The position numbers and the translations under genes were made by a program. 64,000 bases of DNA from Hamadaea tsunoensis DSM 44101 (GTDB lineage: Bacteria; Actinomycetota; Actinomycetes; Mycobacteriales; Micromonosporaceae): contig NZ_AUAX01000006.1 of NCBI RefSeq assembly GCF_000428945.1, forward strand, positions 62,001 through 126,000. Direction: 5' to 3'. Below, one piece after another: positions 35,203 to 43,670 of the stretch; position 1 is the first letter of the stretch, and each line of letters starts with the position of its first letter. The notes below the pieces were generated by a model. It ran no database searches. It was not told the DNA's origin and worked only from the letters and a program-made list of their open reading frames with translations.

Positions 35203-37043
35203 CGGTCCTCCCCAGGATCTTCCCGCACCGTACCCTCATCCGCCGGGTCCGGCGCCGCGGCCTCCGCCGGTCCGGTCTCCGGCTCGGTGAAGCCCGGGAC
35301 CGCCTGCTGCAGCAGCCCGAAGAAGGAGCGGTTGAGCAGGGCCGAGTCCGCCGGCCGCAGAGGATGGTGGCCGAGCAGCAGCGCCTGGCCGTACAGCGCC
35401 TCGACCGCCAGGCGCATCAGCTCGTCGCTGCCGAGCGCGGCGATCCGGCGTACCAGCGGATTGCGGTGATTGAGGACGAGCTGGGGGCGCGTCGCCGCCT
35501 CGGCCCGCTCGAAGGCCGCGAGGACCCCGGCCCACACGTCGTCGACCACTTGCTGCGTCTCGCGCAGCCGGCGCTGGAACGAGGCTTCGCGGTCGACCAG
35601 GTAGAGGGCCGCGAGGCCCGGCGGGTCGTACGCGCGCACGACGACCTCGCAGCCGAGGGCGTCGAGACCGCGCTGGGCGACCGACACGAAATGCCGCAGG
35701 GCGAGCTCGGTGGCCGGGTCGAGGGTGTCGAAACGGGTGGACAGGTCGCTCGGGTCGAGCCGGTCGACCAGGATCTCGGGGTGCAGCAGCGGCAACCGCT
35801 CGATGATCTCGGCGTCGTAGGTGTAGCCCGCGTTGACGATGGCCAGGTCCTGGGCCGCCGCCACCGCGGCGAGCTGCCGGAACTCGTCGATCGAGGCGCA
35901 GTAGCGCACGGTCCCGAAGCGCTCGCGGAACTCGGCGAGCGGCATCTGCCCCATGTTCGTCTCCATCGGCCACCACTCGTCGACCAGGCGCAGCATCTCC
36001 TCGTCGTGCAGGGCCAGCGTCTTCACGCCCAGGTGGTGGATGCTCAGGAACTGCTGCAGCCGGTAGGGCTCGCGCCGCGCGAGGTTCACCAGCCACCCCC
36101 GCAGCTGATCGCCCAGCTCCTCGCGGACCGATTCGAGCAGGCCGTCCTCGTAGAGCGCCTCACGCCCGGCGGTCGGCCGCAGCTCGGAGGTGTCGATCAG
36201 ACACCGCGCGAAGAACGCCCACTCGGGCAGCAGCCCTTCCGCACCCTCGGCGAGCAGCATGCGCTTGAGGTAGACCCGGTGGCCGGCGCGCGCCGCCGGG
36301 TTCGCCGCCCGCGGCATCACGAAAGCCACGCCGGTCAGGCCCGCCTGCGGAACCTTCAGCTCGATCACGTCGAAAGGCGTGAACCCGAAGGTCTTCTCCG
36401 CGTACGCGATGAGCGCTCCGCGCCCGGCGATCCACGGCGGTGTGTCGACGGTCACCGGTTCGCCGTCGACCCGGATCGGGAACGGGAGCATCTCGCCGAA
36501 GATCCGGGCGAGGTCGGTGACGCGCTCCCCGTCCAGCCAGTCGTACGCGTCCGGTCGCGGGGTCAGCGTGACGGTGGTGCCGGTCTCCGACCGGGCCGGC
36601 CCGGGCTCGACGGTGTAACGGCCGTCGGAGTAGCCGGTCCAGTAGACGGTCGGCGCGTCGCCGCTGCGGGTCTGCACGCGGATCTCGTCGGCGACCAGGA
36701 AGCACGACAGCAGGCCGATGCCGAACTGCCCGAGGAATTCCTGCCGGGAGAAGCCGAGCTCGTCGCGCTTGCCGCTGCGCCCGATGGTGGCGAGCAGCTC
36801 GTGCACCTGCGCCTCGGTCAGCCCGATCCCCGTGTCGTGTACACGCAGCGTCCCGTCCGCGGTCTGCTTCGGCGTCTCGATCCAGATCGACGCGGGCGCG
36901 TGAGGTTGCCCCTCGCGACGTGCGGTGATCGCGTCCACCGAGTTCTGCAGCAGCTCGCGGATGTAGACGCGCGGGCTCGCGTACAGGTGGTGGCTGAGCA
37001 GATCCACGATGCCGCGCAGGTCGACCTGGAAGGAATGGCTCAC
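35199..37043 (-). CDS. HSP90-family protein (HtpG-like)
   Basis: About 614 residues. The GHKL ATPase domain is intact: helix with ELLQNSVDAI (catalytic Glu and Mg-binding Asn), DTGIGLT, GQFGIGLLSCF and TTVTLTP. A middle domain (YLKRMLLAEGAEGLLPEWAF with the LIDTSELRPTAGREAL segment) and a C-terminal domain follow, ending in an acidic tail. It is close to HtpG but divergent, a branch annotated in actinobacteria as HSP90 family protein. The GTG at 37043 (VSHSFQVDLRG) is chosen by homology of the N-terminus. It is coupled by ATGA to the TPR-like gene downstream. Confidence 0.92.
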   Translation of the reverse strand: MSHSFQVDLRGIVDLLSHHLYASPRVYIRELLQNSVDAITARREGQPHAPASIWIETPKQTADGTLRVHDTGIGLTEAQVHELLATIGRSGKRDELGFSRQEFLGQFGIGLLSCFLVADEIRVQTRSGDAPTVYWTGYSDGRYTVEPGPARSETGTTVTLTPRPDAYDWLDGERVTDLARIFGEMLPFPIRVDGEPVTVDTPPWIAGRGALIAYAEKTFGFTPFDVIELKVPQAGLTGVAFVMPRAANPAARAGHRVYLKRMLLAEGAEGLLPEWAFFARCLIDTSELRPTAGREALYEDGLLESVREELGDQLRGWLVNLARREPYRLQQFLSIHHLGVKTLALHDEEMLRLVDEWWPMETNMGQMPLAEFRERFGTVRYCASIDEFRQLAAVAAAQDLAIVNAGYTYDAEIIERLPLLHPEILVDRLDPSDLSTRFDTLDPATELALRHFVSVAQRGLDALGCEVVVRAYDPPGLAALYLVDREASFQRRLRETQQVVDDVWAGVLAAFERAEAATRPQLVLNHRNPLVRRIAALGSDELMRLAVEALYGQALLLGHHPLRPADSALLNRSFFGLLQQAVPGFTEPETGPAEAAAPDPADEGTVREDPGEDR

Positions 37044-37157
37044 GCTCGGAGGGTACCGACGAGCAAGGACATTCGCGCACCCGCGTAATGCGGTTGTGGA
37101 TGGCGCATTCCCGTCAGTCACGGCCCGCTTACAGGGCAGCACCGAGAGGAGTTGCCG

Positions 37158-37925
37158 TCAGGAATTCACCGGTCCGGGGACCGGTCGCTTCGCCTCCAGG
37201 TGATCGCCCGAGGACCGTCCGGTGAGCCGCCGCTTGATCCACGGCGCGAGGTGCGTACCGGCCCAGTGGATGTCGTTCACCCGGGCCCGGGCCCAGGACG
37301 GGCGGTGCCAATCCGGCACGTCCCACCAGCCCTCCGGCACCGGTACGCCGAGCGCGGTCAGCACGTGCGCCGCCACCCGGTGATGCCCGTACGCCGACAT
37401 GTGCAGCCGGTCGACACTCCACATCGCCGGACTGGCGTACGCGTCGTCGTCCCACAGGTCGACCAGCCGGCACCCCTGCTCGACGGCGATCCGGCCGACG
37501 GCGTCGTTGAGGTAGGTCACCCGCGGCGCGATGAGCTTGCCCCCCGGCAGCCGGTCGACGAGGTTGGCGAAGCGGAACACGAGAACGTCGGCGCCGTCGC
37601 CGCGCAGCCGCCGCACGGACTCCTCGAAGCGGGCCATGAGGGTCGGCGGATCGCAGTTCTTGCGGAGCACGTCGTTCCCGCCGGCCGCGAAGCTGATCAG
37701 ATCCGGTTTCATCGCCAGAGCGGGTTCGAGCTGCTCGGCGACGATCGCGTCGTAGAGCCGGCCGCGGATGGCGAGGTTGGCGTACTCGAAGTGGTCCACC
37801 TGGGCGGCGAGGACGCTCGCGGTCAGGTCGGCCCAGCCACGGAAGACGCCGTCGGCGCGCGGGTCGGGATCGTCGAGCCCCTCGGTGAAGCTGTCTCCCA
37901 GGGCGACGTAGCGCTGCCAGGCCAT
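37158..37925 (-). CDS. SGNH/GDSL-family hydrolase
   Basis: 255-residue cytoplasmic esterase or lipase-like protein. The SGNH blocks are clear: ALGDSFTEGL (nucleophile Ser), AIRGRLYD (Gly), AAGGNDVLR (Asn) and SVDRLHMSAYGHHRVA (catalytic Asp-x-x-His). There is no signal peptide. The ATG at 37925 has GAGGAG nine bases upstream. It is divergent from the FrnE-like gene with ~108 bp in between. The substrate is unknown. Confidence 0.93.
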   Translation of the reverse strand: MAWQRYVALGDSFTEGLDDPDPRADGVFRGWADLTASVLAAQVDHFEYANLAIRGRLYDAIVAEQLEPALAMKPDLISFAAGGNDVLRKNCDPPTLMARFEESVRRLRGDGADVLVFRFANLVDRLPGGKLIAPRVTYLNDAVGRIAVEQGCRLVDLWDDDAYASPAMWSVDRLHMSAYGHHRVAAHVLTALGVPVPEGWWDVPDWHRPSWARARVNDIHWAGTHLAPWIKRRLTGRSSGDHLEAKRPVPGPVNS

Positions 37926-38033
37926 CCGTGCACACTCCTCGCGGACATGAGTGACGTGCCGGTCGTTAGTACCGGAAAGTAGTTTGTCCCACACCGGGGA
38001 ATCGGCGCGTACGCCGGGTGGTTGGAGTGTGGC

Positions 38034-38738
38034 GTGGATATCGAGATCTTCTCCGACGTCGTGTGCCCGTGGTGCTGGATCGGCGAGCGGAAGCTGATGC
38101 AGGCCGTCGAGGGCTTCACCGCCGACACCGGCGAACCGGTGAACGTGCGCTGGCGCGCGTTCCAGCTGGACCCGACGGCGACCTCGGAGGGCCAGCCGCT
38201 CGTCGAGTGGCTGGGCAAGCGCTACGGCGGAGAGGACACCGCGCGCCGCATGTTCGGCCAGGTGACCTCGGTCGGCGCGGAGGTCGGCCTGGAGATGAAC
38301 TTCGAGCGGGCGATCAGCGCGAACACGCTGGAGGCGCACCGGCTCATCTGGTGGGCCCGTTCGACCGGCGCGAACCAGCGCGACATGGTGGAGGCCCTGC
38401 ACAAGGCTCACTTCACCGAGGGCCTGGACATCGGCTCGACCGACGTACTGGTGGACGTCGCCGCCTCGATCGGCCACGATCCCGTCGCGGTACGCGAGTT
38501 CCTCGACTCCCCCGGCGGTCTCGGCGAGGTCGACCGGGAACTGGAGACCGGCCGCGAGCTGGGCATCACCGGCGTACCGAGCTTCATCTTCGCAGCCAAG
38601 TACATGATCAGCGGCGCGCAGGACGCGTCGGCGGTCCGCCAGGTCCTCGACGAGGTCCTCCAGCGCGAAGGCCGCTCCCCGCTGACGGTGCTGACCCCGC
38701 AGGGTGCGGTCTGCACCGACGAGAGCTGCGAGATCTAG
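38034..38738 (+). CDS. DsbA-family oxidoreductase, FrnE-like
   Basis: 234 residues with a thioredoxin fold and a helical insertion. The active site CPWCWIG is near residue 11, and the cis-proline loop is GVPSFIFAAKY. FrnE-type proteins are cytoplasmic and act as disulfide isomerases or in polyketide biosynthesis (family knowledge). A second Cys pair lies at the C-terminus (VCTDESCEI), matching the zinc or redox pair of FrnE. The GTG at 38034 has GGAG six bases upstream. Confidence 0.93.
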   Translation: MDIEIFSDVVCPWCWIGERKLMQAVEGFTADTGEPVNVRWRAFQLDPTATSEGQPLVEWLGKRYGGEDTARRMFGQVTSVGAEVGLEMNFERAISANTLEAHRLIWWARSTGANQRDMVEALHKAHFTEGLDIGSTDVLVDVAASIGHDPVAVREFLDSPGGLGEVDRELETGRELGITGVPSFIFAAKYMISGAQDASAVRQVLDEVLQREGRSPLTVLTPQGAVCTDESCEI

Positions 38739-38762
38739 CCTTATAGGCTACTTAGTCATCTA

Positions 38763-38778
38763 TGTTTCACGTGAAACG
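38763..38778. other. parS centromere site for ParB
   Basis: TGTTTCACGTGAAACG contains the full 14-bp actinobacterial/B. subtilis-type core GTTTCACGTGAAAC and matches the 16-bp consensus at 15 positions. It lies in an intergenic gap ~23 kb from oriC, where origin-proximal parS sites are expected. An 8-bp flanking inverted repeat (CATCTATG / CATAGATG) surrounds it. Confidence 0.93.
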
Positions 38779-38804
38779 ACATAGATGATCTTCTACTAAA
38801 TATG

Positions 38805-38845
38805 CATGTGGACGGCCACCCCTGATACGGGTGGCCGTCCACATG
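38805..38845. terminator. Strong hairpin between convergent genes
   Basis: Perfect 17-bp stem CATGTGGACGGCCACCC with its complement and a 7-nt loop (CTGATAC), between the FrnE-like gene (+) and the small membrane protein gene (-). Confidence 0.88.
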
Positions 38846-38874
38846 TCTCGTATTCGCCCTGGGGCTTGACCGGT

Positions 38875-39075
38875 TCAGGCGGCCGGAGGCTGCCTGTCGT
38901 TCCGATCGAGCGGCTTGAACAGGACCTTCATGGCCCACAACGCACCGACCACCACACCGCCGATGGCGGCGTAGGGCCCGATGTGGTCGTAGCCCAGGAC
39001 GGCGAGGATCGCTACCGACGCACCGAAGAGGATCGAGATCCCGACCAGGATCCGCGAGACGATCTGTGACTGCAT
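38875..39075 (-). CDS. Small two-helix membrane protein
   Basis: 66 residues with two predicted TM helices (ILVGISILFGASVAILAVLG and AAIGGVVVGALWAMKVLF) and a charged end (KPLDRNDRQPPAA). No function is known. The ATG at 39075 begins right before the first helix. The frame is open back to an ATG at 39225 that overlaps the sigma factor stop (ATGA). The extra 50 residues start MTDVDTVRLLLRDLAQES, like companions of SigE-family sigma factors, then turn into Arg-rich low-complexity sequence. I prefer the short form but cannot exclude the long one. Confidence 0.6.
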   Translation of the reverse strand: MQSQIVSRILVGISILFGASVAILAVLGYDHIGPYAAIGGVVVGALWAMKVLFKPLDRNDRQPPAA

Positions 39076-39221
39076 GACGGTCACTGTGCCATGTGTACGC
39101 CGCTGCGGGAACCCGCCTTGTCCGCGGCCGTTTCGGGTGAAGGGACGGGCCCGCCGGATGGTGGGACGCGTCGATTCCTGGGCCAGATCTCTCAACAGCA
39201 GTCGGACGGTGTCGACATCCG

Positions 39222-39782
39222 TCACTTCGCCGAGCCGATCATCAAACCCTCGAGTTCAGGCGCGATCTCGCGCAGCCGGGCCAGCGCCTTCGACGTCTGC
39301 GACTTGATCGTGCCGACGCTGACTCCCAGCGACTCGGCCGCCTCGACTTCGCTGCGGTCCTCGAAGAAGCGCAGCACCAGCACGGCGCGCTGCTTCGCAG
39401 TGAGCCGCAGGAGCGCCGCCCGCATCGTGATCCGCAGCGTGATCTGGCCCGAATCCTCGACGAGCCGGCTGCGCTGGCGGTCGGGCAGGTCGCCGGGCAG
39501 CACCTCGGCCACCTTGCGCCGCCGCCACCAGCTCACCTGCAGGTGGTACATGGTCTTGCGGGTGTACGCCTCGGCATTGGAGCTCTCGGCGAGCCGGTCC
39601 CAGGAGGAGTGCGTCCGGGCGAGCGCGGACTGCACGAGGTCCTCGGCCAACTGGTGATCGCCGGTCAGCAGGTACGCCGCCCGCATCAGGGAAGGCTTAC
39701 GCGCCCGGACGAACGCGTCGAACTCGGCGAGGTTACCGGCGCGGAGGTCACGCGCGATCGGTGCGTCGGCCAGCTGGGTCAC
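39222..39782 (-). CDS. RNA polymerase sigma factor, SigE family (ECF)
   Basis: 186-residue ECF sigma factor of the actinobacterial SigE (SigE70) subfamily. Region 2 is FDAFVRARKPSLMRAAYLLT followed by AEDLVQSALARTHSSWDRL. Region 4 is LTAKQRAVLVLRFFEDRSEV, then VSVGTIKSQTSKALARLREI. These factors usually have an adjacent anti-sigma or membrane partner. The only candidate here is the following open frame, which overlaps by ATGA but lacks a recognisable anti-sigma domain. The start is a GTG at 39782 with a weak Shine-Dalgarno. Confidence 0.93.
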   Translation of the reverse strand: MTQLADAPIARDLRAGNLAEFDAFVRARKPSLMRAAYLLTGDHQLAEDLVQSALARTHSSWDRLAESSNAEAYTRKTMYHLQVSWWRRRKVAEVLPGDLPDRQRSRLVEDSGQITLRITMRAALLRLTAKQRAVLVLRFFEDRSEVEAAESLGVSVGTIKSQTSKALARLREIAPELEGLMIGSAK

Positions 39783-39892
39783 GGCTCTCAGACCTTCCCG
39801 GGAGGGTTACCGGTGCTTTCATCCTGGGAGACGCGGGGCCCCCTGTCGAGGTTGCCGCCGGGCCGCATTTTCTTCCGACACTGGCACCACCG

Positions 39893-40585
39893 TCAGCCCA
39901 GCGCCGCCGCTTCGTCGAGAACCACCTGGAACGGCCCGGTGAGCGGGTCGATGACGCAGTAGTGGCCTTCGCCGGGGAGGCGTACGAATCGGATGTCGGG
40001 GTGGCTGTCCCGGTAGGACTCGGCCACCTCGATCGGTACCGTCTCGTCCGCCGACCCGTGGACGATCGTCACCGGTCGCCGCGGCGCGAGCAGCCGAGGA
40101 TCGAACCCGGCCGGGTCGTGGTCGCCGAGGAATGCGGCCACCGCGTTGCCGCTCAGCCCCAGCGCGCTCGCCCGGGCCAGGTCGGCGACGGGGGCGAGGG
40201 CGACGACTCCGCGTACGTGCTGCGGCGCGGTGGCGGCCGCGTGGAGCGCGAGATGTCCGCCGGCGGAGTGTCCGAGCAGCACGACCTCGCCGCCGACGGC
40301 GGACAGCGCGGCGCGTACGTCCTCGACGGTGGCACCGGGGTCGCCCGGGATACGCCGGAACTCCACCGTGATCGCCGTCCAGCCGGCCGCCTGCATCGCG
40401 TTGGCCATCGGATACAGGTGCACCCGGTCGTACGCCGGCCGCCAGAATCCGCCGTGCAGCAGCACGGCGGTCCGTTCGGCGGCTCCGGGGAAAACATCGA
40501 ACACCTGGTCGGGGTGGCCGCCATAGGCGACCGTCCGCGTCGGAGCCTCCGCCGCGCGACTCAGTACCGACTCGTCCTCGGGCAT
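39893..40585 (-). CDS. Alpha/beta hydrolase (kynurenine formamidase/esterase-like)
   Basis: 230 residues of the alpha/beta-hydrolase fold. It has an HGG oxyanion loop (VLLHGGFWRPA), the nucleophile elbow GHSAGGH, a C-terminal acid in VHGSADETVP and the catalytic His in PGEGHY. The HGGFW start and GHSAGG resemble arylformamidase/kynurenine formamidase, but no tryptophan pathway gene is adjacent. No signal peptide is visible, so it should be cytoplasmic. The ATG is at 40585, and the upstream gap contains DnaA boxes. Confidence 0.9.
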   Translation of the reverse strand: MPEDESVLSRAAEAPTRTVAYGGHPDQVFDVFPGAAERTAVLLHGGFWRPAYDRVHLYPMANAMQAAGWTAITVEFRRIPGDPGATVEDVRAALSAVGGEVVLLGHSAGGHLALHAAATAPQHVRGVVALAPVADLARASALGLSGNAVAAFLGDHDPAGFDPRLLAPRRPVTIVHGSADETVPIEVAESYRDSHPDIRFVRLPGEGHYCVIDPLTGPFQVVLDEAAALG

Positions 40586-40622
40586 GGTGCTCCCTCCGTG
40601 GCTGATCTTCTCCGACGGCAGG

Positions 40623-40665
40623 TTATCCCCAGGTGGTTATCCACATCCCTGTGGATAACCACCTG
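40623..40665. terminator. Hairpin terminator built from two DnaA boxes
   Basis: A perfect 16-bp stem (CAGGTGGTTATCCACA, 40630-40645, with its complement 40650-40665, loop TCCC) directly follows the stop of the large secreted protein gene. Each arm contains a perfect TTATCCACA DnaA box. A third near-perfect box, TTATCCCCA, lies at 40623-40631. Confidence 0.85.
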
Positions 40666-40674
40666 ATCACCAGG

Positions 40675-43248
40675 TCACCGGGTCACGGTCGGCAGCGGCA
40701 GCACGGCGGTCGTCCAGGCCGTGCCGTTCCAATGCGCCGCGTACCCCTGGGTGTGGTAGCCGTCGCTCGTCCCACCAACCGCCCAGACGTTGTTCCCGCC
40801 GATGGCGGCCACGGAGTTCAGCGCGGTGTACGTGCCCTTCCGCGGTACGGCCAGAGTGCTCCACGCGCTGCCGTTCCAGTGCTCGGCGACGGCCTGGAAC
40901 TGGCCGAACTGGCCCGAACCCTCAGGTATCGCCGCGCCGACCGCCCACACGTCGGTCGGCCCGGTGCCCGCGACGCCACGCAGGTCCAGATCAGAACCGG
41001 CGGCGGCCAGACTCACCTTCTGCCATGCGCCATCCGTCCAGTGGAACGCCGTCGTACCCTCTTCGCCGACCACCCAGCCGTCGGTGGCGCTGGTCATCGT
41101 CACGCCGAACAGCCAGGGCGGCGTACCGGCGCTCTCCGCGGGCACGGGCAGCACGGCGTCGCGGCCCAGCACCGTCACGACGTAGGCGCCGTTGTCCGCC
41201 TCGCCGATCGCGACCACTCCGCCCTGATGATCCGCGGCCACGGACTCGTAGTGGCTGATCGAGTCCGGCACGTCGACCTGAGTCCAGGTGGAACCGTTCC
41301 AGTGCAGGACCAGGCCGTCGTCCTGCGTGCCGGTCCGCTCGGAGCCGACCGCCCAGACGTCGTCGGGTCCGAGCGCGACCAGTCCCCTGATCCCGGTGTT
41401 GTAGGTGCTGCCGCCCAAGGGTGCGGCCGACAGGTGCCAGGCGGTGCCGTCCCAGTGCTCGATCAGCACGTTGTTGACGTACGTAGTACCGATGATCGTC
41501 TGGTAGTTGCCCGCGGCCCAGACGTCCGACGGTCCGGCGACGGCCACCGCGGCCACTCGGGTCGCCAGGGCTCCCGCCGGTTCCGGCAGCAGGCTCGCCG
41601 ACCACGAAGTACCGTTCCAGTAGTTCACCGTGGCCCAGTCGCGGGTCGACCGGACGCCGAACTTGCTGATCGAGCTGGCCCACAGATGTCCCGCGCCGTC
41701 GGCGGCCACCGCGTTGCCATACCCGTCGACGGCATTCTGGCTCAGGTGGGCCGACGGCGAGGAGTCTCCGACGAAGTAGCCGGACACGTCGACGAGCACA
41801 CCGGTGTAGCCGGCGCTGTTGTAGATCTTCGTGGCCCCGTCCGGACCGAGCCGTCCGATCACGAGGTTCGCGACGTTGGCGTTCGACGGAAAGTTCACGT
41901 CCGAGGCGGTCGGCCGAGACTTGTCCGAGGGGAAGGCCGTCAGGAATCCGGGGCTCCCGGCGATCGCCGTCAGCGTGGCGATCACGCCCGTGGGCGGCGT
42001 GATGTCCAGCGCCGTCGGAATCAGATCGTTCCCGGCGACGGTGACCGTGGCGGTCTGGCCCGGCAGCAGCATCGACTGCGGCCCGCCGGCCGTCCGCAGG
42101 TCCGCGACCCGGGTCGGGGTCACGCCGACGAAGTACGCGCCGCCGGCGGCCGGGTCCGAGCCGTCCCCGAACCAGCCGGTGACATCCGCGACGAGCGGCG
42201 TACGCCCGGCGAGGTTGTAAAGGCTGATCTTGCCGTCGACCCCCACCGGGACGATGACGCGGTTGGCGACGATCTGGCCCGCCGCGAAGTTGAGGGTGGA
42301 GGCGAGCGGCCGGTTGTCCGCCTTGGGATAGGCGGTGACGAAGCCCGCCGCGGTGGAACCCGCCACGGTGAGGTTGAGGACGACCGCGCCCACACCCATC
42401 GTCGGTACGCCGCCGGCCCCGGTCACCTTCAGGTCGATGGTGGCACCCGCCCCTGGCGTGGAGGCACCGAGCCCGCTGCGGGTGTCCATCAGCCGGGCCG
42501 GAGTCAGACCGTGGAACAGTTCCCCTTGGGAAGAGGTGTCGGCGGTGCTGAACCAGCCGTCGGCGTCGACCACGAGCTGCGCCGCGCCCAACGAGTACAG
42601 CGTGACGGCACCGTCGGCGCCGACCGGCACCACGACCAGGCCGGCGACGGTCTGCCCCTTGAGATAGTTCAGGTTGGACGCTTCCGGCCGCGTCGTCTGG
42701 CTCGGGTACGCGGTCACGAAGCCGGCCCGATTCGACCCCGTCACGGTCACGTTCAAAACGACCGATCCCACTCCGCTCGACGGAATGCCGTGCGCCCCGG
42801 TGATCGGAACGGTAATCGAGTTCGTCGGCCCCGTCGACGGCACCCCGGTACGCGTATCCGCGATGCGTACAGGCGGAATCGCGTGCAGCGACCCACCGAG
42901 CGGCTTGAGCGTGACCGGGGCGAGCGCGTCCGTGGCGGCCGAACTCGCGGCGCCCGCGAGACTCGCGACCCGGACCGTGTACGCGGTCCCCAACGGCACG
43001 TGCGGCAGCACGGCGCGCTCAGTGCCGACAGGCACGTCCACGCTGGTCGTAGCCGGTGAGGTCGTGACCCGGTAGCCGGTCACGCCGGTACGGTCGACCG
43101 GCGGTGCCCAGGTGACGGCGAGGTTCATGGCTTCCTGCGCGGCCCACACCTGGCCGGGCCCGGCGGGCGCGGCGGCAGCGGGCTGTGGCGCAACGAAGAA
43201 CGCCGCCACGCAGGCGGCAACGACTGTGGTGATGAGATGACGACGCAC
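40675..43248 (-). CDS. Large secreted repeat protein: FN3-like, three DTRTG repeats, beta-propeller
   Basis: 857 residues. Signal peptide (HLITTVVAACVAAFFVAPQP then AAAA), then a fibronectin III-like domain (about 30-120). Three ~115-130-residue repeats follow, each opening with (P)xRxADTRTG-like motifs (PVRIADTRTG, PARLMDTRSG, PTRVADLRTAGG) and closing with a GxxxLxVDxxGWF-like strand. The C-terminal half has six WNG(T/S)xW motifs (NYWNGTSW, EHWDGTAW, LHWNGSTW and so on) alternating with DVWAVG, the pattern of a beta-propeller. Family knowledge suggests an extracellular adhesin or carbohydrate-binding role; no enzyme motif is seen. The GTG at 43248 with GGGGGAA upstream is the likely start. 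Confidence 0.88.
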   Translation of the reverse strand: MRRHLITTVVAACVAAFFVAPQPAAAAPAGPGQVWAAQEAMNLAVTWAPPVDRTGVTGYRVTTSPATTSVDVPVGTERAVLPHVPLGTAYTVRVASLAGAASSAATDALAPVTLKPLGGSLHAIPPVRIADTRTGVPSTGPTNSITVPITGAHGIPSSGVGSVVLNVTVTGSNRAGFVTAYPSQTTRPEASNLNYLKGQTVAGLVVVPVGADGAVTLYSLGAAQLVVDADGWFSTADTSSQGELFHGLTPARLMDTRSGLGASTPGAGATIDLKVTGAGGVPTMGVGAVVLNLTVAGSTAAGFVTAYPKADNRPLASTLNFAAGQIVANRVIVPVGVDGKISLYNLAGRTPLVADVTGWFGDGSDPAAGGAYFVGVTPTRVADLRTAGGPQSMLLPGQTATVTVAGNDLIPTALDITPPTGVIATLTAIAGSPGFLTAFPSDKSRPTASDVNFPSNANVANLVIGRLGPDGATKIYNSAGYTGVLVDVSGYFVGDSSPSAHLSQNAVDGYGNAVAADGAGHLWASSISKFGVRSTRDWATVNYWNGTSWSASLLPEPAGALATRVAAVAVAGPSDVWAAGNYQTIIGTTYVNNVLIEHWDGTAWHLSAAPLGGSTYNTGIRGLVALGPDDVWAVGSERTGTQDDGLVLHWNGSTWTQVDVPDSISHYESVAADHQGGVVAIGEADNGAYVVTVLGRDAVLPVPAESAGTPPWLFGVTMTSATDGWVVGEEGTTAFHWTDGAWQKVSLAAAGSDLDLRGVAGTGPTDVWAVGAAIPEGSGQFGQFQAVAEHWNGSAWSTLAVPRKGTYTALNSVAAIGGNNVWAVGGTSDGYHTQGYAAHWNGTAWTTAVLPLPTVTR

Positions 43249-43448
43249 GACTTCCCCCGTCCGAGCGATCAGCCTTCTCAAGAAACATCGAGGACGGCGA
43301 ACGCGCCATAGCCCGGTCGATCTTTCGTGAAAGCCATTCGGATGAAGGGGCGAGGCGCCGGAGCCGCTCACCTCTGCGGCTGACAGCCTGCGGGCGTGCG
43401 CGGCGAGACCGGTCAGGAAGACCGGAATGGTGCAGCCACGGTGTGGTG

Positions 43449-43491
43449 GTGGAGCCTAGGAGAATCGAACTCCTAACCCCCGCCTTGCAAA
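43449..43491. repeat. Distal attachment site (attL) of the tRNA-Ala island
   Basis: Perfect 43-bp copy of the 3' part of tRNA-Ala (anticodon to the discriminator base, plus one base), identical to 50583-50625. The rest of a tRNA is absent, so it is the duplicated end left by integration. Confidence 0.93.
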
Positions 43492-43670
43492 TGATGATCG
43501 CCTCCGGTCGCCATGATCGCTCGGCGTCCTCGGGTACCTGGCACTGGGTCGCCGTTGTCGTCCGCTGTCGTCAGTCGCGGGCGCTCGGCGACCCTCTTGC
43601 CGAGTTTTCGCCGAGTCCCTCGCCCTACTATCGCTGAGTTATGGCACGCTGGGTCCAGCCCGTCACATTG

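Noticed and set aside
32386-35469. Plus-strand open frame of ~1000 codons opposite the TPR-like gene
   Set aside because: Antisense to a well-structured helical protein; composition is typical of a shadow frame.
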